Both the position numbers and the translations under genes were made by a program. Below are positions 31,985 to 41,858 of a stretch of DNA of 64,000 bases, one piece after another. The first letter of the stretch is position 1; every line of letters begins with the position of its first letter. Below the pieces are notes generated by a model. The model had not been told where the DNA came from. It worked only from the letters and a program-made list of their open reading frames with translations, and did not search any database. The DNA is taken from contig JAABRM010000005.1 of assembly GCA_011390955.1 (NCBI GenBank), positions 1 to 64,000 on the forward strand. The letters run 5' to 3'. The stretch comes from Oscillatoriales cyanobacterium (GTDB taxonomy: Bacteria > Cyanobacteriota > Cyanobacteriia > Cyanobacteriales > Laspinemataceae).

Positions 31985-34126
31985 ATGACAGATATCGATC
32001 TTTCTTATCAAGGCGTTGGCGTGGCTGATGAAAATCTCGGCATTTTCTTACAGCGAGGTGGAGAAGAAATTCCCCTGGTGAAGGTGCGCGATCGCTTCAC
32101 CATCTGTCCGGCAGCCTCAGAGGCGATGGACTGGGACAGAATTATTCCCGCCAAACAACATAAAACAGTTACTCGCGCTAATTTAGAAGTATTCACGGTG
32201 GAACCAGAAAGCCTGGAAGCCTCAATGGAACACGCCCGATCCTTGGACGTAGTGGAATTTGTCAGTCATCTGTATCAAGGAAAAAACGATCCAGGATTCT
32301 TAGTGTATTTGGGCAATGAAATCACCATTCAGTATGCTGACAATGTAGACCCAGCCACCCAACAGGCGATCGCCACTGCCGTCGGACTCAAACTCCTTCG
32401 ACCCCTCGAAGGAGTTCCCCACACCTTCATCTTTGAACTCACCCGCGACTGTCGGGAAAATCCTCTCAAAATTGCCAACCGGCTGATGCGTACCGAAGAA
32501 GTTCTCGTCGCCGAACCCAACATCATCACGGAAACCCAGGCCAACTACCGCCCCAGCGACACCTTCTACCACAAACAATGGTATCTCAACCACAGTGGCG
32601 GCGCTCAACTTGCCGCTAACTCCCACATCAACGTCGAATCAGCCTGGGATATCACCAGAGGGCTGCGTTCCGTAGTTATCGCCATCACCGACGACTCCAT
32701 TGACCTCAACCACCCAGACTTTCAAGGTCTAGGCAAAATCGTCGCCCCCCGCGACCTCAAAGACAAAGACTTCCTCCCCCTACCCGGTACGCCCGAAGAC
32801 AATCATGGCACCTCTTGCGCCGGAGTAGCCCTAGCGGAAGAAAACGGCAATGGCATTGTCGGCGTTGCCCCTGGTTCTGCCATGATGCCCATTAGAACCA
32901 CCGGCTACTTAGATGACAACTCCATCGAGGATCTATTTGACTGGGCATCCACCAAAGGCGCCTCAGTCATCTCGTGCAGTTGGGGGGCTTCCGCCGTCCA
33001 CTTTCCCCTCTCCCTGCGGCAACGGGCGGCGGTGACTCGCGCTGCCACCCAAGGACGGCAGGGCAAAGGTTGCGTCATTGTCTTTGCCGCAGGCAATTCC
33101 AATCGCCCCACCGACGACACCGTAAATGAAACCGGCTGGCCGAACAATGTCATCTCCGGACGCACTCAATGGCTGAGTGGTTTTGCCACTCACCCCGACG
33201 TAATTACCGTTTCCGCCTCCACCAGCTTGAACAAAAAAGCTGCCTACAGTAATTGGGGCAAATCTATTTCCGTCTGTGCCCCCAGCAACAACGCCCCTCC
33301 TGGCATTTGGTTGCCGGAAACGGGCTATATTGCCACCGCCCCACAGATCGCCCAATCTCTCAGCGGTCTGGGTGTTTTCACCACAGACCGGGTAGGGGCA
33401 GCGGGTTATGACCAAAGCGAGTTTACCGGATACTTTGGTGGCACCTCTAGTGCTTGCCCGGTGGTTGCCGGAGTTGCCGCCTTAGTCCTTTCTGCCAATC
33501 CGGATCTCACCGCCAAGCAAGTTAAGCAAATACTCGAACAAACCGCCGATAAAATTGTTGACCCTGACCCTGACCCGCAATTAGGAATTAAATTAGGCAC
33601 TTATGACAGCAACGGACATTCTCAATGGTTTGGCTATGGCAAAGTCAATGCCGGAAAAGCCGTGGCTTATGCCCATCAACTTTATACGGTGCAGCGGTGG
33701 ATTTCCCGGTGGACAAAACAGCGCATCTCTCAAATCTTTAAAATTCCTGACTACCAAGCGTCTACTAAGAGTTTGTTTCCCTTAAATGTCTTTGGCACCA
33801 CCAATAACCCAGGCATCACCAGCGAAGTCTCAATTTCTGACAGTAACCCTGTTAAAGACATTGAAGTCACGGTGAATATTCAACATCAATTCTTGGGCGA
33901 TATTGAAATCTATTTAATGGCACCAAACCAAAACATCGTCCAACTCCAAAGTCGTAATTTAGGCAGTCAAACTCAGCTAAACAAGTCTTACAATTTGCAA
34001 AATACCCCCCTGCTTCGTCAATTTGCCGGATTGTCCGCCAAAGGCACCTGGAAATTAGTCGTTGTTGATTGTGTTCCTGGGGATACGGGAACTTTGAATA
34101 ATTGGGAATTAAATATCGGATTGTAA
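31985..34126 (+). CDS. subtilisin-like Ca-dependent protease with P domain (PrcA-like)
   Basis: 713 residues; AAGGAG stands 8 bases before the ATG. Residues 1-190 are a pro-region. The S8 catalytic domain has Asp in ITDDSIDLNHPDF (near 235), His in DNHGTSCAG (near 273), the oxyanion-side FAAGNSN and Ser in GGTSSACPVVAG (near 488). The C-terminal 130 residues form a proprotein-convertase P domain (VTVNIQHQFLGDIEIYLMAP and GTWKLVVVDCVPGDTGTLNN). No Sec signal is visible, as in the calcium-dependent PrcA-type proteases of filamentous cyanobacteria, which this resembles from memory. All triad residues are present. Single gene followed by a strong terminator. Confidence 0.9.
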   Translation: MTDIDLSYQGVGVADENLGIFLQRGGEEIPLVKVRDRFTICPAASEAMDWDRIIPAKQHKTVTRANLEVFTVEPESLEASMEHARSLDVVEFVSHLYQGKNDPGFLVYLGNEITIQYADNVDPATQQAIATAVGLKLLRPLEGVPHTFIFELTRDCRENPLKIANRLMRTEEVLVAEPNIITETQANYRPSDTFYHKQWYLNHSGGAQLAANSHINVESAWDITRGLRSVVIAITDDSIDLNHPDFQGLGKIVAPRDLKDKDFLPLPGTPEDNHGTSCAGVALAEENGNGIVGVAPGSAMMPIRTTGYLDDNSIEDLFDWASTKGASVISCSWGASAVHFPLSLRQRAAVTRAATQGRQGKGCVIVFAAGNSNRPTDDTVNETGWPNNVISGRTQWLSGFATHPDVITVSASTSLNKKAAYSNWGKSISVCAPSNNAPPGIWLPETGYIATAPQIAQSLSGLGVFTTDRVGAAGYDQSEFTGYFGGTSSACPVVAGVAALVLSANPDLTAKQVKQILEQTADKIVDPDPDPQLGIKLGTYDSNGHSQWFGYGKVNAGKAVAYAHQLYTVQRWISRWTKQRISQIFKIPDYQASTKSLFPLNVFGTTNNPGITSEVSISDSNPVKDIEVTVNIQHQFLGDIEIYLMAPNQNIVQLQSRNLGSQTQLNKSYNLQNTPLLRQFAGLSAKGTWKLVVVDCVPGDTGTLNNWELNIGL

Positions 34127-34132
34127 GGGCAA

Positions 34133-34180
34133 AATATGCCGATGATATTAGATTATATCATCGGTATATTTCGCTTTTTT
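34133..34180. terminator. strong bidirectional terminator
   Basis: AATATGCCGATGATAT and ATATCATCGGTATATT form a 16-bp stem (one mismatch) around TAGATT, followed by TCGCTTTTTT. It lies 6 bases after the subtilase stop, between convergent genes. Confidence 0.8.
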
Positions 34181-34245
34181 CTGTCCAAATATGTATTCAT
34201 AACCCAAAATTTCTTGCGAAAATTTAATGTAAAACGCGATGAATT

Positions 34246-34869
34246 TTATCTCCATGTGCCGATAAATTCAAAAGAATTTATGACTTGATTAAATACTCTT
34301 TCGTCTATAGGATCGATTTCTCTCCCATAGTCTCCCGTAAAAATTGTGATTAAATGGGTGTTATTTGGGGTAAAAAATGATGCATAGCGAAACGTTGTCA
34401 CATAGACATCATTTGGCTGCGATCGGCTGGTATAAATCACCGCATCTTGACGACTTATTTTCGTTTCTTCCGTATTGAGAATTTGTGTATAATTGTCATG
34501 GCTCACCGCTAGATCCCAGATATTTTGCAGATTCCCTGGGCGCGGTTTTACCTGAATCACTACATCGGAAATTCGATGACCGCAGCCAATTTCTCGATTA
34601 ATGCGACAACATTCTAATAGTTCAATATCCGCTGGGTTTCTTAACAAAATGAGTAACTCATTGCCATCTTGCCGTTTTTCTGTGCGGTAATTCGCGGGAA
34701 TATTTAGCTTAAACCCAAATTCTTCATTGGCAATTTCTCGACTTTCCTGAGTGGGGGTTACTTGAGGGATATCAGGACAATTTTCGCGGGGCATTTGAGC
34801 CAATATGGGGGAATTCGCGATCGCCATTGTCAGGCAAGATAAAAATAAGAAAAATTTTTGGTATTTCAT
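34246..34869 (-). CDS. secreted PsbP/DUF1795-like protein
   Basis: 207 residues. The signal peptide MKYQKFFLFLSCLTMAIANS is cleaved near ILAQ. The mature part has FGFKLNIPANYRTEKRQDGN, two adjacent Cys (ELLECCRIN) plus two others, and a C-terminal FTGDYGREIDPIDERVFNQV typical of PsbP/Mog1-like folds. GAGGT lies about 9 bases before the ATG. It is eight bases from the methyltransferase gene upstream on the same strand, so the two may be cotranscribed. Confidence 0.6.
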   Translation of the reverse strand: MKYQKFFLFLSCLTMAIANSPILAQMPRENCPDIPQVTPTQESREIANEEFGFKLNIPANYRTEKRQDGNELLILLRNPADIELLECCRINREIGCGHRISDVVIQVKPRPGNLQNIWDLAVSHDNYTQILNTEETKISRQDAVIYTSRSQPNDVYVTTFRYASFFTPNNTHLITIFTGDYGREIDPIDERVFNQVINSFEFIGTWR

Positions 34870-34877
34870 CGGAAAAA

Positions 34878-35501
34878 TTACCTCGATTGGCTGTGAATAT
34901 CATCTGAATTTTTCTTTTCAAAAATTGTTAGTAAAACTGGGCTGATTAAATAATGATGTCCCAGACAAGTTAAGCCCGCTTTTGCTCCCATTTTTTCCCG
35001 GATTTCGGGGCTATATAGTTTAAAGCCCTTGGGAGAAAATGAAATATGTATCGGTTCTTGTTGATATTTAAAACTGGAGTCAACTAGATAAAAACGCCCC
35101 CCTGGACGGAGCACTCGCTGCACTTCTGATAAGAACTTTTCCGGGTGCTGGTAATGTAAAAAGCTGATGGTATTAAATACCGCATCAAACTGTGATTCGG
35201 CAAAGGACAAAGATTCGGCGTTGCCTTGAATGAAGATTAGTCTAGGGCGATGGTTTCTAGACTGTCTTGCTTGGGCCAACATTCCCGGAGAAAAATCTAA
35301 TCCGGTTCCCCGTAATTCAGGAAAGTGACCGGCTAAACGGTTTAAAAGTTTGCCTGTCCCACAGCCAATGTCCAAGACATTAGGTTGGGGCGGCAGGGTG
35401 ACATATTTTAGCAATCTTTGGTGAACTGCTTGGTAAAATACTGAGGGAAATGTCCAATCATAGCTGAGTGACCAGTTGTTAAAAAAATCTTCTTTTTTCA
35501 T
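34878..35501 (-). CDS. class I SAM-dependent methyltransferase
   Basis: 207 residues from the ATG at 35501 (GGAG about 11 bases upstream; the TTG at 35528 is less likely). The SAM-binding motif VLDIGCGTGKLLNRLA is followed by GTGLDFSPGMLAQAR (acidic loop), FIQGNAESLSFAESQFDAVF and LSEVQRVLRPGGRFYLVDSS, the UbiE/methyltransferase-11 pattern. The substrate cannot be read from sequence. Probably in an operon with the secreted protein that follows. Confidence 0.85.
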   Translation of the reverse strand: MKKEDFFNNWSLSYDWTFPSVFYQAVHQRLLKYVTLPPQPNVLDIGCGTGKLLNRLAGHFPELRGTGLDFSPGMLAQARQSRNHRPRLIFIQGNAESLSFAESQFDAVFNTISFLHYQHPEKFLSEVQRVLRPGGRFYLVDSSFKYQQEPIHISFSPKGFKLYSPEIREKMGAKAGLTCLGHHYLISPVLLTIFEKKNSDDIHSQSR

Positions 35502-35715
35502 GGCCGGTGATGCTCCAAAATTAATCAATAATTTAAGGCTTTAATTAGGCGATCGCTATGTAAATTAATTCATTAATTTACATTTTAGTAAATATTTGTA
35601 AACAAAAAGTTACCGTTTAGAGAAAAATTTTCTGCGATCTCATGTGATATAATCAGATAAAATGCCTCCTGCATCTACTAGATTGTACTTTATATTTATC
35701 TGAAGAAATAATAAA

Positions 35716-38700
35716 ATGTTAGCGTTTCCTGGGATTTCCGCGATCGCACAAATCTATGAAAGTGCCAACTCGGTTGTGTATCGGGGAATACGCGATCGAG
35801 ATGGACAAGCAACGATCCTCAAAGTCCTCAAAGAAAATTATCCCACTCCCGCTGAACTGGATCGTTATCGCACGGAATATAATATCACCAAATCCCTCAA
35901 ATTGCCAGGAGTGGTGCAAGTTTACGACTTGCAGAAATATCAAAACACCCTCGTCATGTTTCTGGAAGACTTTGGCGGAGATTCCGTAAAAATCTGGATG
36001 CAGCAGCGCCAATTTAGTCTCAAGGAATTTCTGGAAATTGCGATCGCCACCACTGACGCATTAGGGCAAATTCATGCGGCAAATATCATCCACAAAGATA
36101 TTAACCCCAGCAACATTGTGGTTAATCCAACCACCCAACAAGTCAAAATCATCGATTTGGGAATTGCCACCCAATTAACCAGAGAAACTCCTACCCTGAA
36201 AAATCCCAATATTTTAGAAGGAACTCTGGCCTATATTTCGCCAGAACAAACGGGGCGGATGAACCGTACTCTTGATTATCGCACAGATTTTTATTCTTTG
36301 GGGGTGACATTTTATGAAATGCTGACCCATCAATTGCCCTTTGATAGTGCAGACCCCTTAGAATTAGTCCATTGTCATATTGCTAAACAACCTTTACCCC
36401 CGGCGTTAATTAATCCGGAAATTCCCCAGGTTGTCTCAGATATCATTATGAAATTGATGGCGAAAACCGCAGAGGAACGTTATCAAAGTGCCTGGGGGAT
36501 TAAAGCAGATTTAGAAGAATGTTTAGCCCAATTAACCAGTCAGCAGAATATATCAGAATTTCCCTTGGGACGTTATGATATTTCCGATCGCTTTAAAATT
36601 CCCCAAAAACTCTACGGTAGAGAGGAGGAAATTGCCGCTTTATTAACAGCGTTCGATCGCGCCAGTTCTGTCCAAAGCGAACTGATGTTAGTGGCGGGAT
36701 ATTCGGGAATTGGCAAATCGGTATTAGTCCAGGAACTTTATAAACCGATTACTCAGAAACGAGGTTATTTTATTGCGGGTAAATTCGACCAATATCAGCG
36801 CAATATTCCCTACAGTGCGGTAGTGACTGCTTTTCAGGAATTGGTCAGACAATTGTTAACAGAAAACGAGGAGCAACTGAAGCAATGGCGAGAAAAATTA
36901 TTAGCCGCTTTGGGGGTGAATGCTCAGGTAATCATTGAGGTGATTCCCGAAGTAGAATTAATTATAGGCCGCCAAGAAGCCGTGCCAGAACTGGGGGCAA
37001 CGGAAGCCCTAAATCGGTTTAATTTAGCGTTTCAAAACTTGATTAAAGTTTTTACCCAGCCAGAGCATCCTTTGGCCTTATTTATTGATGATTTGCAATG
37101 GGCGGATGTTGCCTCGTTAAAATTAATTCAACTGCTGATGAGTGGGGCAGCGCCAGGATTATTTTTAATCGGGGCTTATCGGGATAATGAAGTAACCGGC
37201 GGTCATCCTTTGATGTTGACCTTAGAGGAAATTCAAAAATCCGGGGCGACTGTCAATTCAATTTTTCTGTCCCCTTTAGAACTGCCAATTATTAATCAGT
37301 TAATCAGCGAAACCGTCAAGCAAATCCCGGAAAAGACGATGCCGCTGGCTGAATTGGTGCAAGGAAAGACCGGGGGCAATCCTTTCTTTTTGCGAGAATT
37401 CTTAAAGTCCCTGTATGGGGAAGAATTGTTAAATTTTAACTATCAGCTAGGGGCATGGCAGTGGAATTTACAGGAGATTCAAGGACGGGGAATTACTGAT
37501 AATTTAGTGGATTTGATGGCGAATAAAATTCAAAAAATGCCGTCAGCTACCCAAAAAGTGTTAAAACTGGCTGCCTGTATTGGCAACCGATTTAATTTGG
37601 AAATTTTAGCGATCGTCCGTCAATGTTCTGAGACACAAACCGCCCTGGATCTGCGGGAGGCGATCGCCCAAGGATTGTTACTCCCTTTGGCTGATAATTA
37701 TCAAATTGTGGAGTTTGATTTGCCTAGGAATCCCCAGGAAAAATTGACTATAGAATATAAGTTTATCCACGATCGCATTCAGCAAGCGGCTTATTCTTTA
37801 CTGAGTGAATCCCAACAGCAGGCAACCCACTGGCAAATCGGACAACTTCTGTTGCAACATAGTTCTGAATCAATCCGGGAGGATAAGATATTCGATCTGG
37901 TGAATCAGTTAAATTTAGGACTCACCTTAATCGATCGCCCCGACCAACGATATGAAATCGCTAATTTTAATTCGATCGCAGCTAAAAAAGCGATCGCATC
38001 AGCGGCTTATGATTCAGCATTGGCTTATTTAAAAATTGCGATGGAACTCTTAGCCGCCGATGGGTGGCAGCAGCGTTATGAGTTAACCGTAGAAATTTAT
38101 CAACAAGCGGTGAAAGCGGCATATCTCTGTGGCAAATTGCCGGAAATGGAGCGATCGATTCAACAGGTGCAACAGCATGGGAAAAATTTGTTAGATCGAG
38201 TAAAAGTCGATCGAGTCCAAATTCTCGCGTATAAAGGACAAAATAAATCTCAAGCGGCGATCGATTATGCGATCGATACTTTGAAGCGGTTAGGGGAGAA
38301 TATCCCGAAAAAACCGCAAAAATATCAGGTGTTTCTCGGATTATTAGAAACTAAATTAGCTTTAGCGGGAAAACGGATTTCTGACTTAGCGGATTTACCG
38401 ACGATGACCAATCCGGTAAAAAAAGCCGCGATGCAGGTGATTTCTAACGTATCTGCTGCCGCATATACGACATCTCCCCAAACTATGGTGCTGCTGATTT
38501 GTAAACAGGTGAATTTATCCATTAAATATGGCAATACCTCTGATTCTGCCTTTGCTTATGCCACTTATGGCTTAATTCAATGTGCCATCTTGGGCAATAT
38601 AGAATTAGGGGCGCAATTTGGTAAATTAGCTTTAAAAATGATCGATCGCTTGAATGCTAAAGAAAGTCAAACCAAAACCTTATATATTATTAGCTGTTTT

Positions 38701-41472
38701 ATTACCCACTGGACTCAGCCAGCGAGATTAGCTTCCCAGTCTTTGCTGGATAACTATCGATCGGGATTAGATACGGGAGACTTACAATTTACGGCATATT
38801 CCGCTTATATGTATGGTTATTATTCATATCTTGAGGGCAAAGAACTCTCGGTCTTAGAACGAGAAATTGCCGCATTAATTGAATCGCCGGTTTTGCTGAA
38901 GCAACCCATATCCGGTTATAATTGCCAACTGTGTCAGCAAGTGGCGTTGAATTTAATCGGTGAGTCCGACCATACTTATCAGTTGATTGGTTCGGCTTTC
39001 GATGAGGGGCTTATGGTGCCCATGTATCGACAAACTAATTATATCAGCGGATTGGCTTATTTTTATATCCATAAACTAATTCTTTGTTATCTGTTTGAAG
39101 CGTATGAAGCAGCGTTAGAAAATGCCGCGATCGCTAAACCTTATTTAGCCAGTGCGATCGGCATGATTTTCGTGCCGGTGTTCTATTTCTATGATTCTTT
39201 GATTCAATTGGCGGTATATCCGGTTCCCCCCTTTGAAAGGGGGGTTAGGGGGGATAAAAAAAATCAGCAAAAATCTATCCTGAAGGCGGTGGCGGCGAAC
39301 CAGAAAAAACTGAAAAAATGGGCGGATAGTGGCCCGATGAATTATCGGCATAAATTCTATCTGGTGGAAGCGGAAAGATATCGGGTTTTAGGGCAGGAAT
39401 ACCAAGCGATGAAATGCTACGATCGCGCGATCGCTATTGCCCAAGAAAATGAGTATATTCAAGAAGTTGCTTTAGCCTACGAACTCGCGGCCAAGTTTTA
39501 CTTATCGATTGGCCAAGAAATCACCGGCAAAGCCTATATTCAGGAAGCAAGTTATGCCTATCAACTTTGGGGGGCTACGGCTAAAGTTAACGATTTACAG
39601 CACCGATACCGCAAATTTTTCCCCACCCCCCTCCGTCGCCCCTCCTTTGAAGGGGTGGTTGCGGGGGTGAACGATCGCACATCTTCGACAATGGCGACCA
39701 CCAGTGGATCGACAAATCATCTGGATATTGCCACAATAATGAAAGCTTCTCAAGCAATTTCTGGGGAAATTGTTTTAGATAAGTTATTGGCTAGTTTGAT
39801 GAAAATTACCATCGAAAATGCCGGCGCCCAACGAGGTTATTTAATTTTATCGCGCCAGGGAAATCTGATGGTAGAAGCGGCAGGTAGTATTGACCAAGAA
39901 ATAGTCACAGTTTTGCAGCCAATTCCCGTGGGTGAATGCCAGCAAATGGCACAGGCGATCGTCAATTATGTGGCGCGGACGCAAGAAACCGTGGTATTAA
40001 ATAATGCCACCAAAGCAGGGAATTTTACCAACGATCCTTATATTAAAAAATATCAGCCTTTATCAATTCTCTGCGTGCCGTTGATTAACCAAAATAAACT
40101 AATTAGTATTGTTTATTTGGAAAATAATCTGACCAGTGGCGCATTTACCCCAGAACGAGTAGAAATTTTACAATTGTTATCGGGACAAGTGGCGATCGCG
40201 ATCGAAAATGCCAAACTTTATGCTGAGGTTAGAGAAAACGAAAGTAGATTAGCCCAATTTCTCGATGCCATGCCCGTGGGGGTGGGAATTCTTGATGCTG
40301 CGGGTAATCCTTGTTATACCAACCGGGTGGCTAGGGAATTACTAGGTCAAGGAGTAGTTTCTGATGCCAGTTCCGAGCAAATTGCGGAAGTTTATCGCCT
40401 CTATAAAGCGGGAACTGGCCAAGAATATCCATCCGGTGAATTGCCGATTGTGAGAGCTTTTAAAGGGGAATCTTCTACAGCGAACGATATCGAAATTCAC
40501 CAAAGCGATCGCATCATTCCAGTAGAAAGTTTTGGCAAACCTGTTTATGATGAACAGGGAAAAATTGTTTATGCGATTACCTCTTTTCAAGATATCACTG
40601 AACGGAAAAAAGCGGAAGCCGATCGCGAACGGTTTACCAATGAACTTTATCAATTGAATCAAGCCTATGAGCGATTTGTCCCCCGGCAGTTTCTCCAGTT
40701 TCTAGAAAAAGATAGTATTGTGAATGTGGAATTAGGGGATCAAGTGCAGTTGGAAATGTCCGTGCTATTTTCTGATATTCGCGATTTTACCGCGATTTCC
40801 GAAAGTTTGACCCCAGAGGAAAACTTTAGGTTTATTAATAGTTATTTGAGTCGCATGGAACCGGCCATTATTGAAAATAATGGGTTTATTGATAAATATA
40901 TTGGTGATGCGATTATGGCCTTATTTGGAGGCGAGGCTGATAATGCCGTGAAAGCCGCGATTTCTATGCTGCATCGTTTGACCGAATATAATCAACATCG
41001 GGCGAATTCTGGTTATATGGCGATTCGCAATGGGATTGGCATTAATACAGGTCTACTAATGTTAGGAACCGTGGGGGGCAAAAACCGCATGGATAGTACA
41101 GTAATTAGCGATGCGGTGAATTTAGCTTCGCGGGTGGAAAGTTTGACCAAAAATTATGGATTGTCCCTGTTAATTACGGAGGAAACTTATAGCCGCTTAA
41201 AACATCGAGAAAGTTATCACATTCGGAAAATCGATCGCGTTCAGGTGAAAGGAAAGTCTCAATTAGTGACTGTTTATGAAGTGTTTGATGCAGATATGCC
41301 TGAAGTTAAAGAGGGCAAGTTCGCCACCTTAGCAACCTTTAGCGAAGCTTTATCCCTTTACAATGAAGAGAAATTTTCCCAGGCTGCCCAATTATTTGCT
41401 CAATGCTGCTGCCAAAACCGGGGCGATCGCGTAGCTCAAATCTATTTTGAAAGGTGTCAAAAAATGTTATAA
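35716..41472 (+). CDS. giant kinase-like/AAA/GAF/PAS/adenylate cyclase signalling protein
   Basis: 1,918 residues. An N-terminal protein-kinase fold (1-275) has loop HKDINPSNIVV and IIDLGIATQL, so the usual HRDxK Lys is Asn and DFG is DLG. The AAA/STAND ATPase (about 295-560) has GYSGIGKS (Walker A) and LALFIDDLQWAD (Walker B). A helical TPR-like region runs to about 1300, then GAF (about 1355-1500, AIAIENAKLYAEV at its end) and PAS (about 1505-1635, ITSFQDITERKKAEADRERF). The class III cyclase (about 1680-1860) has metal Asp in FSDIRDFTAIS and YIGDAIMALFG, substrate Lys in FIDKYIGD, and SDAVNLASRVE. The cyclase looks competent for cAMP; kinase activity is doubtful. Two C-rich repeats are inserted in frame near residues 1170 and 1305. 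Confidence 0.88.
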   Translation: MLAFPGISAIAQIYESANSVVYRGIRDRDGQATILKVLKENYPTPAELDRYRTEYNITKSLKLPGVVQVYDLQKYQNTLVMFLEDFGGDSVKIWMQQRQFSLKEFLEIAIATTDALGQIHAANIIHKDINPSNIVVNPTTQQVKIIDLGIATQLTRETPTLKNPNILEGTLAYISPEQTGRMNRTLDYRTDFYSLGVTFYEMLTHQLPFDSADPLELVHCHIAKQPLPPALINPEIPQVVSDIIMKLMAKTAEERYQSAWGIKADLEECLAQLTSQQNISEFPLGRYDISDRFKIPQKLYGREEEIAALLTAFDRASSVQSELMLVAGYSGIGKSVLVQELYKPITQKRGYFIAGKFDQYQRNIPYSAVVTAFQELVRQLLTENEEQLKQWREKLLAALGVNAQVIIEVIPEVELIIGRQEAVPELGATEALNRFNLAFQNLIKVFTQPEHPLALFIDDLQWADVASLKLIQLLMSGAAPGLFLIGAYRDNEVTGGHPLMLTLEEIQKSGATVNSIFLSPLELPIINQLISETVKQIPEKTMPLAELVQGKTGGNPFFLREFLKSLYGEELLNFNYQLGAWQWNLQEIQGRGITDNLVDLMANKIQKMPSATQKVLKLAACIGNRFNLEILAIVRQCSETQTALDLREAIAQGLLLPLADNYQIVEFDLPRNPQEKLTIEYKFIHDRIQQAAYSLLSESQQQATHWQIGQLLLQHSSESIREDKIFDLVNQLNLGLTLIDRPDQRYEIANFNSIAAKKAIASAAYDSALAYLKIAMELLAADGWQQRYELTVEIYQQAVKAAYLCGKLPEMERSIQQVQQHGKNLLDRVKVDRVQILAYKGQNKSQAAIDYAIDTLKRLGENIPKKPQKYQVFLGLLETKLALAGKRISDLADLPTMTNPVKKAAMQVISNVSAAAYTTSPQTMVLLICKQVNLSIKYGNTSDSAFAYATYGLIQCAILGNIELGAQFGKLALKMIDRLNAKESQTKTLYIISCFITHWTQPARLASQSLLDNYRSGLDTGDLQFTAYSAYMYGYYSYLEGKELSVLEREIAALIESPVLLKQPISGYNCQLCQQVALNLIGESDHTYQLIGSAFDEGLMVPMYRQTNYISGLAYFYIHKLILCYLFEAYEAALENAAIAKPYLASAIGMIFVPVFYFYDSLIQLAVYPVPPFERGVRGDKKNQQKSILKAVAANQKKLKKWADSGPMNYRHKFYLVEAERYRVLGQEYQAMKCYDRAIAIAQENEYIQEVALAYELAAKFYLSIGQEITGKAYIQEASYAYQLWGATAKVNDLQHRYRKFFPTPLRRPSFEGVVAGVNDRTSSTMATTSGSTNHLDIATIMKASQAISGEIVLDKLLASLMKITIENAGAQRGYLILSRQGNLMVEAAGSIDQEIVTVLQPIPVGECQQMAQAIVNYVARTQETVVLNNATKAGNFTNDPYIKKYQPLSILCVPLINQNKLISIVYLENNLTSGAFTPERVEILQLLSGQVAIAIENAKLYAEVRENESRLAQFLDAMPVGVGILDAAGNPCYTNRVARELLGQGVVSDASSEQIAEVYRLYKAGTGQEYPSGELPIVRAFKGESSTANDIEIHQSDRIIPVESFGKPVYDEQGKIVYAITSFQDITERKKAEADRERFTNELYQLNQAYERFVPRQFLQFLEKDSIVNVELGDQVQLEMSVLFSDIRDFTAISESLTPEENFRFINSYLSRMEPAIIENNGFIDKYIGDAIMALFGGEADNAVKAAISMLHRLTEYNQHRANSGYMAIRNGIGINTGLLMLGTVGGKNRMDSTVISDAVNLASRVESLTKNYGLSLLITEETYSRLKHRESYHIRKIDRVQVKGKSQLVTVYEVFDADMPEVKEGKFATLATFSEALSLYNEEKFSQAAQLFAQCCCQNRGDRVAQIYFERCQKML

Positions 41473-41516
41473 TAGAGTTTTGAGTGGGTGGAGTCTGTGG
41501 GGATAAAAAGGACAAA

Positions 41517-41572
41517 TAACAAACAACAACCAACCAACAACCAACAACAACCAACAACCAACAACCAATAAC
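41517..41572. repeat. AACAACC heptamer run
   Basis: AACAACC/AACCAAC units with a 7-base period fill most of the gap between the cyclase gene and the aspartic-protease pair. Confidence 0.8.
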
Positions 41573-41585
41573 AGGTGTAATGATA

Positions 41586-41858
41586 ATGCAGGCTATTTTT
41601 TGGACGGTGGAAGAAGTGGCCGAAAAAGCCAAACAATTCTACGACAATGGCATTCGCCAACAAGTTGAGTTTGGGGATAATATTGGCAAGATGATTGTGA
41701 TTGATGCGGAAACTGGCGAATACGGAATTGATCAAAGTGGTGTAGAAACAGCATTAAAGTTTAAGCAGAAAAACCCCAATGCCAGATTGTTTACGATGCG
41801 AATTGGGTATGATGTTGCGGTCAGTTTTGGTGGCGCAAGTGAGAGGATCGCTGAATGA
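41586..41858 (+). CDS. small partner protein of aspartic protease-like gene
   Basis: Ninety residues. The ATG at 41586 is preferred to 41580 because AGGTG ends 8 bases before it. MQAIFWTVEEVAEKAKQFYD, VIDAETGEYGIDQSGVETAL and ARLFTMRIGYDVAVSFGG suggest a compact alpha/beta domain. Its stop overlaps the next ATG (ATGA at 41855-41858), so translation is coupled. I recall this pair as common in cyanobacteria; it resembles a TA-like two-gene unit, but no function is known. Confidence 0.6.
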   Translation: MQAIFWTVEEVAEKAKQFYDNGIRQQVEFGDNIGKMIVIDAETGEYGIDQSGVETALKFKQKNPNARLFTMRIGYDVAVSFGGASERIAE

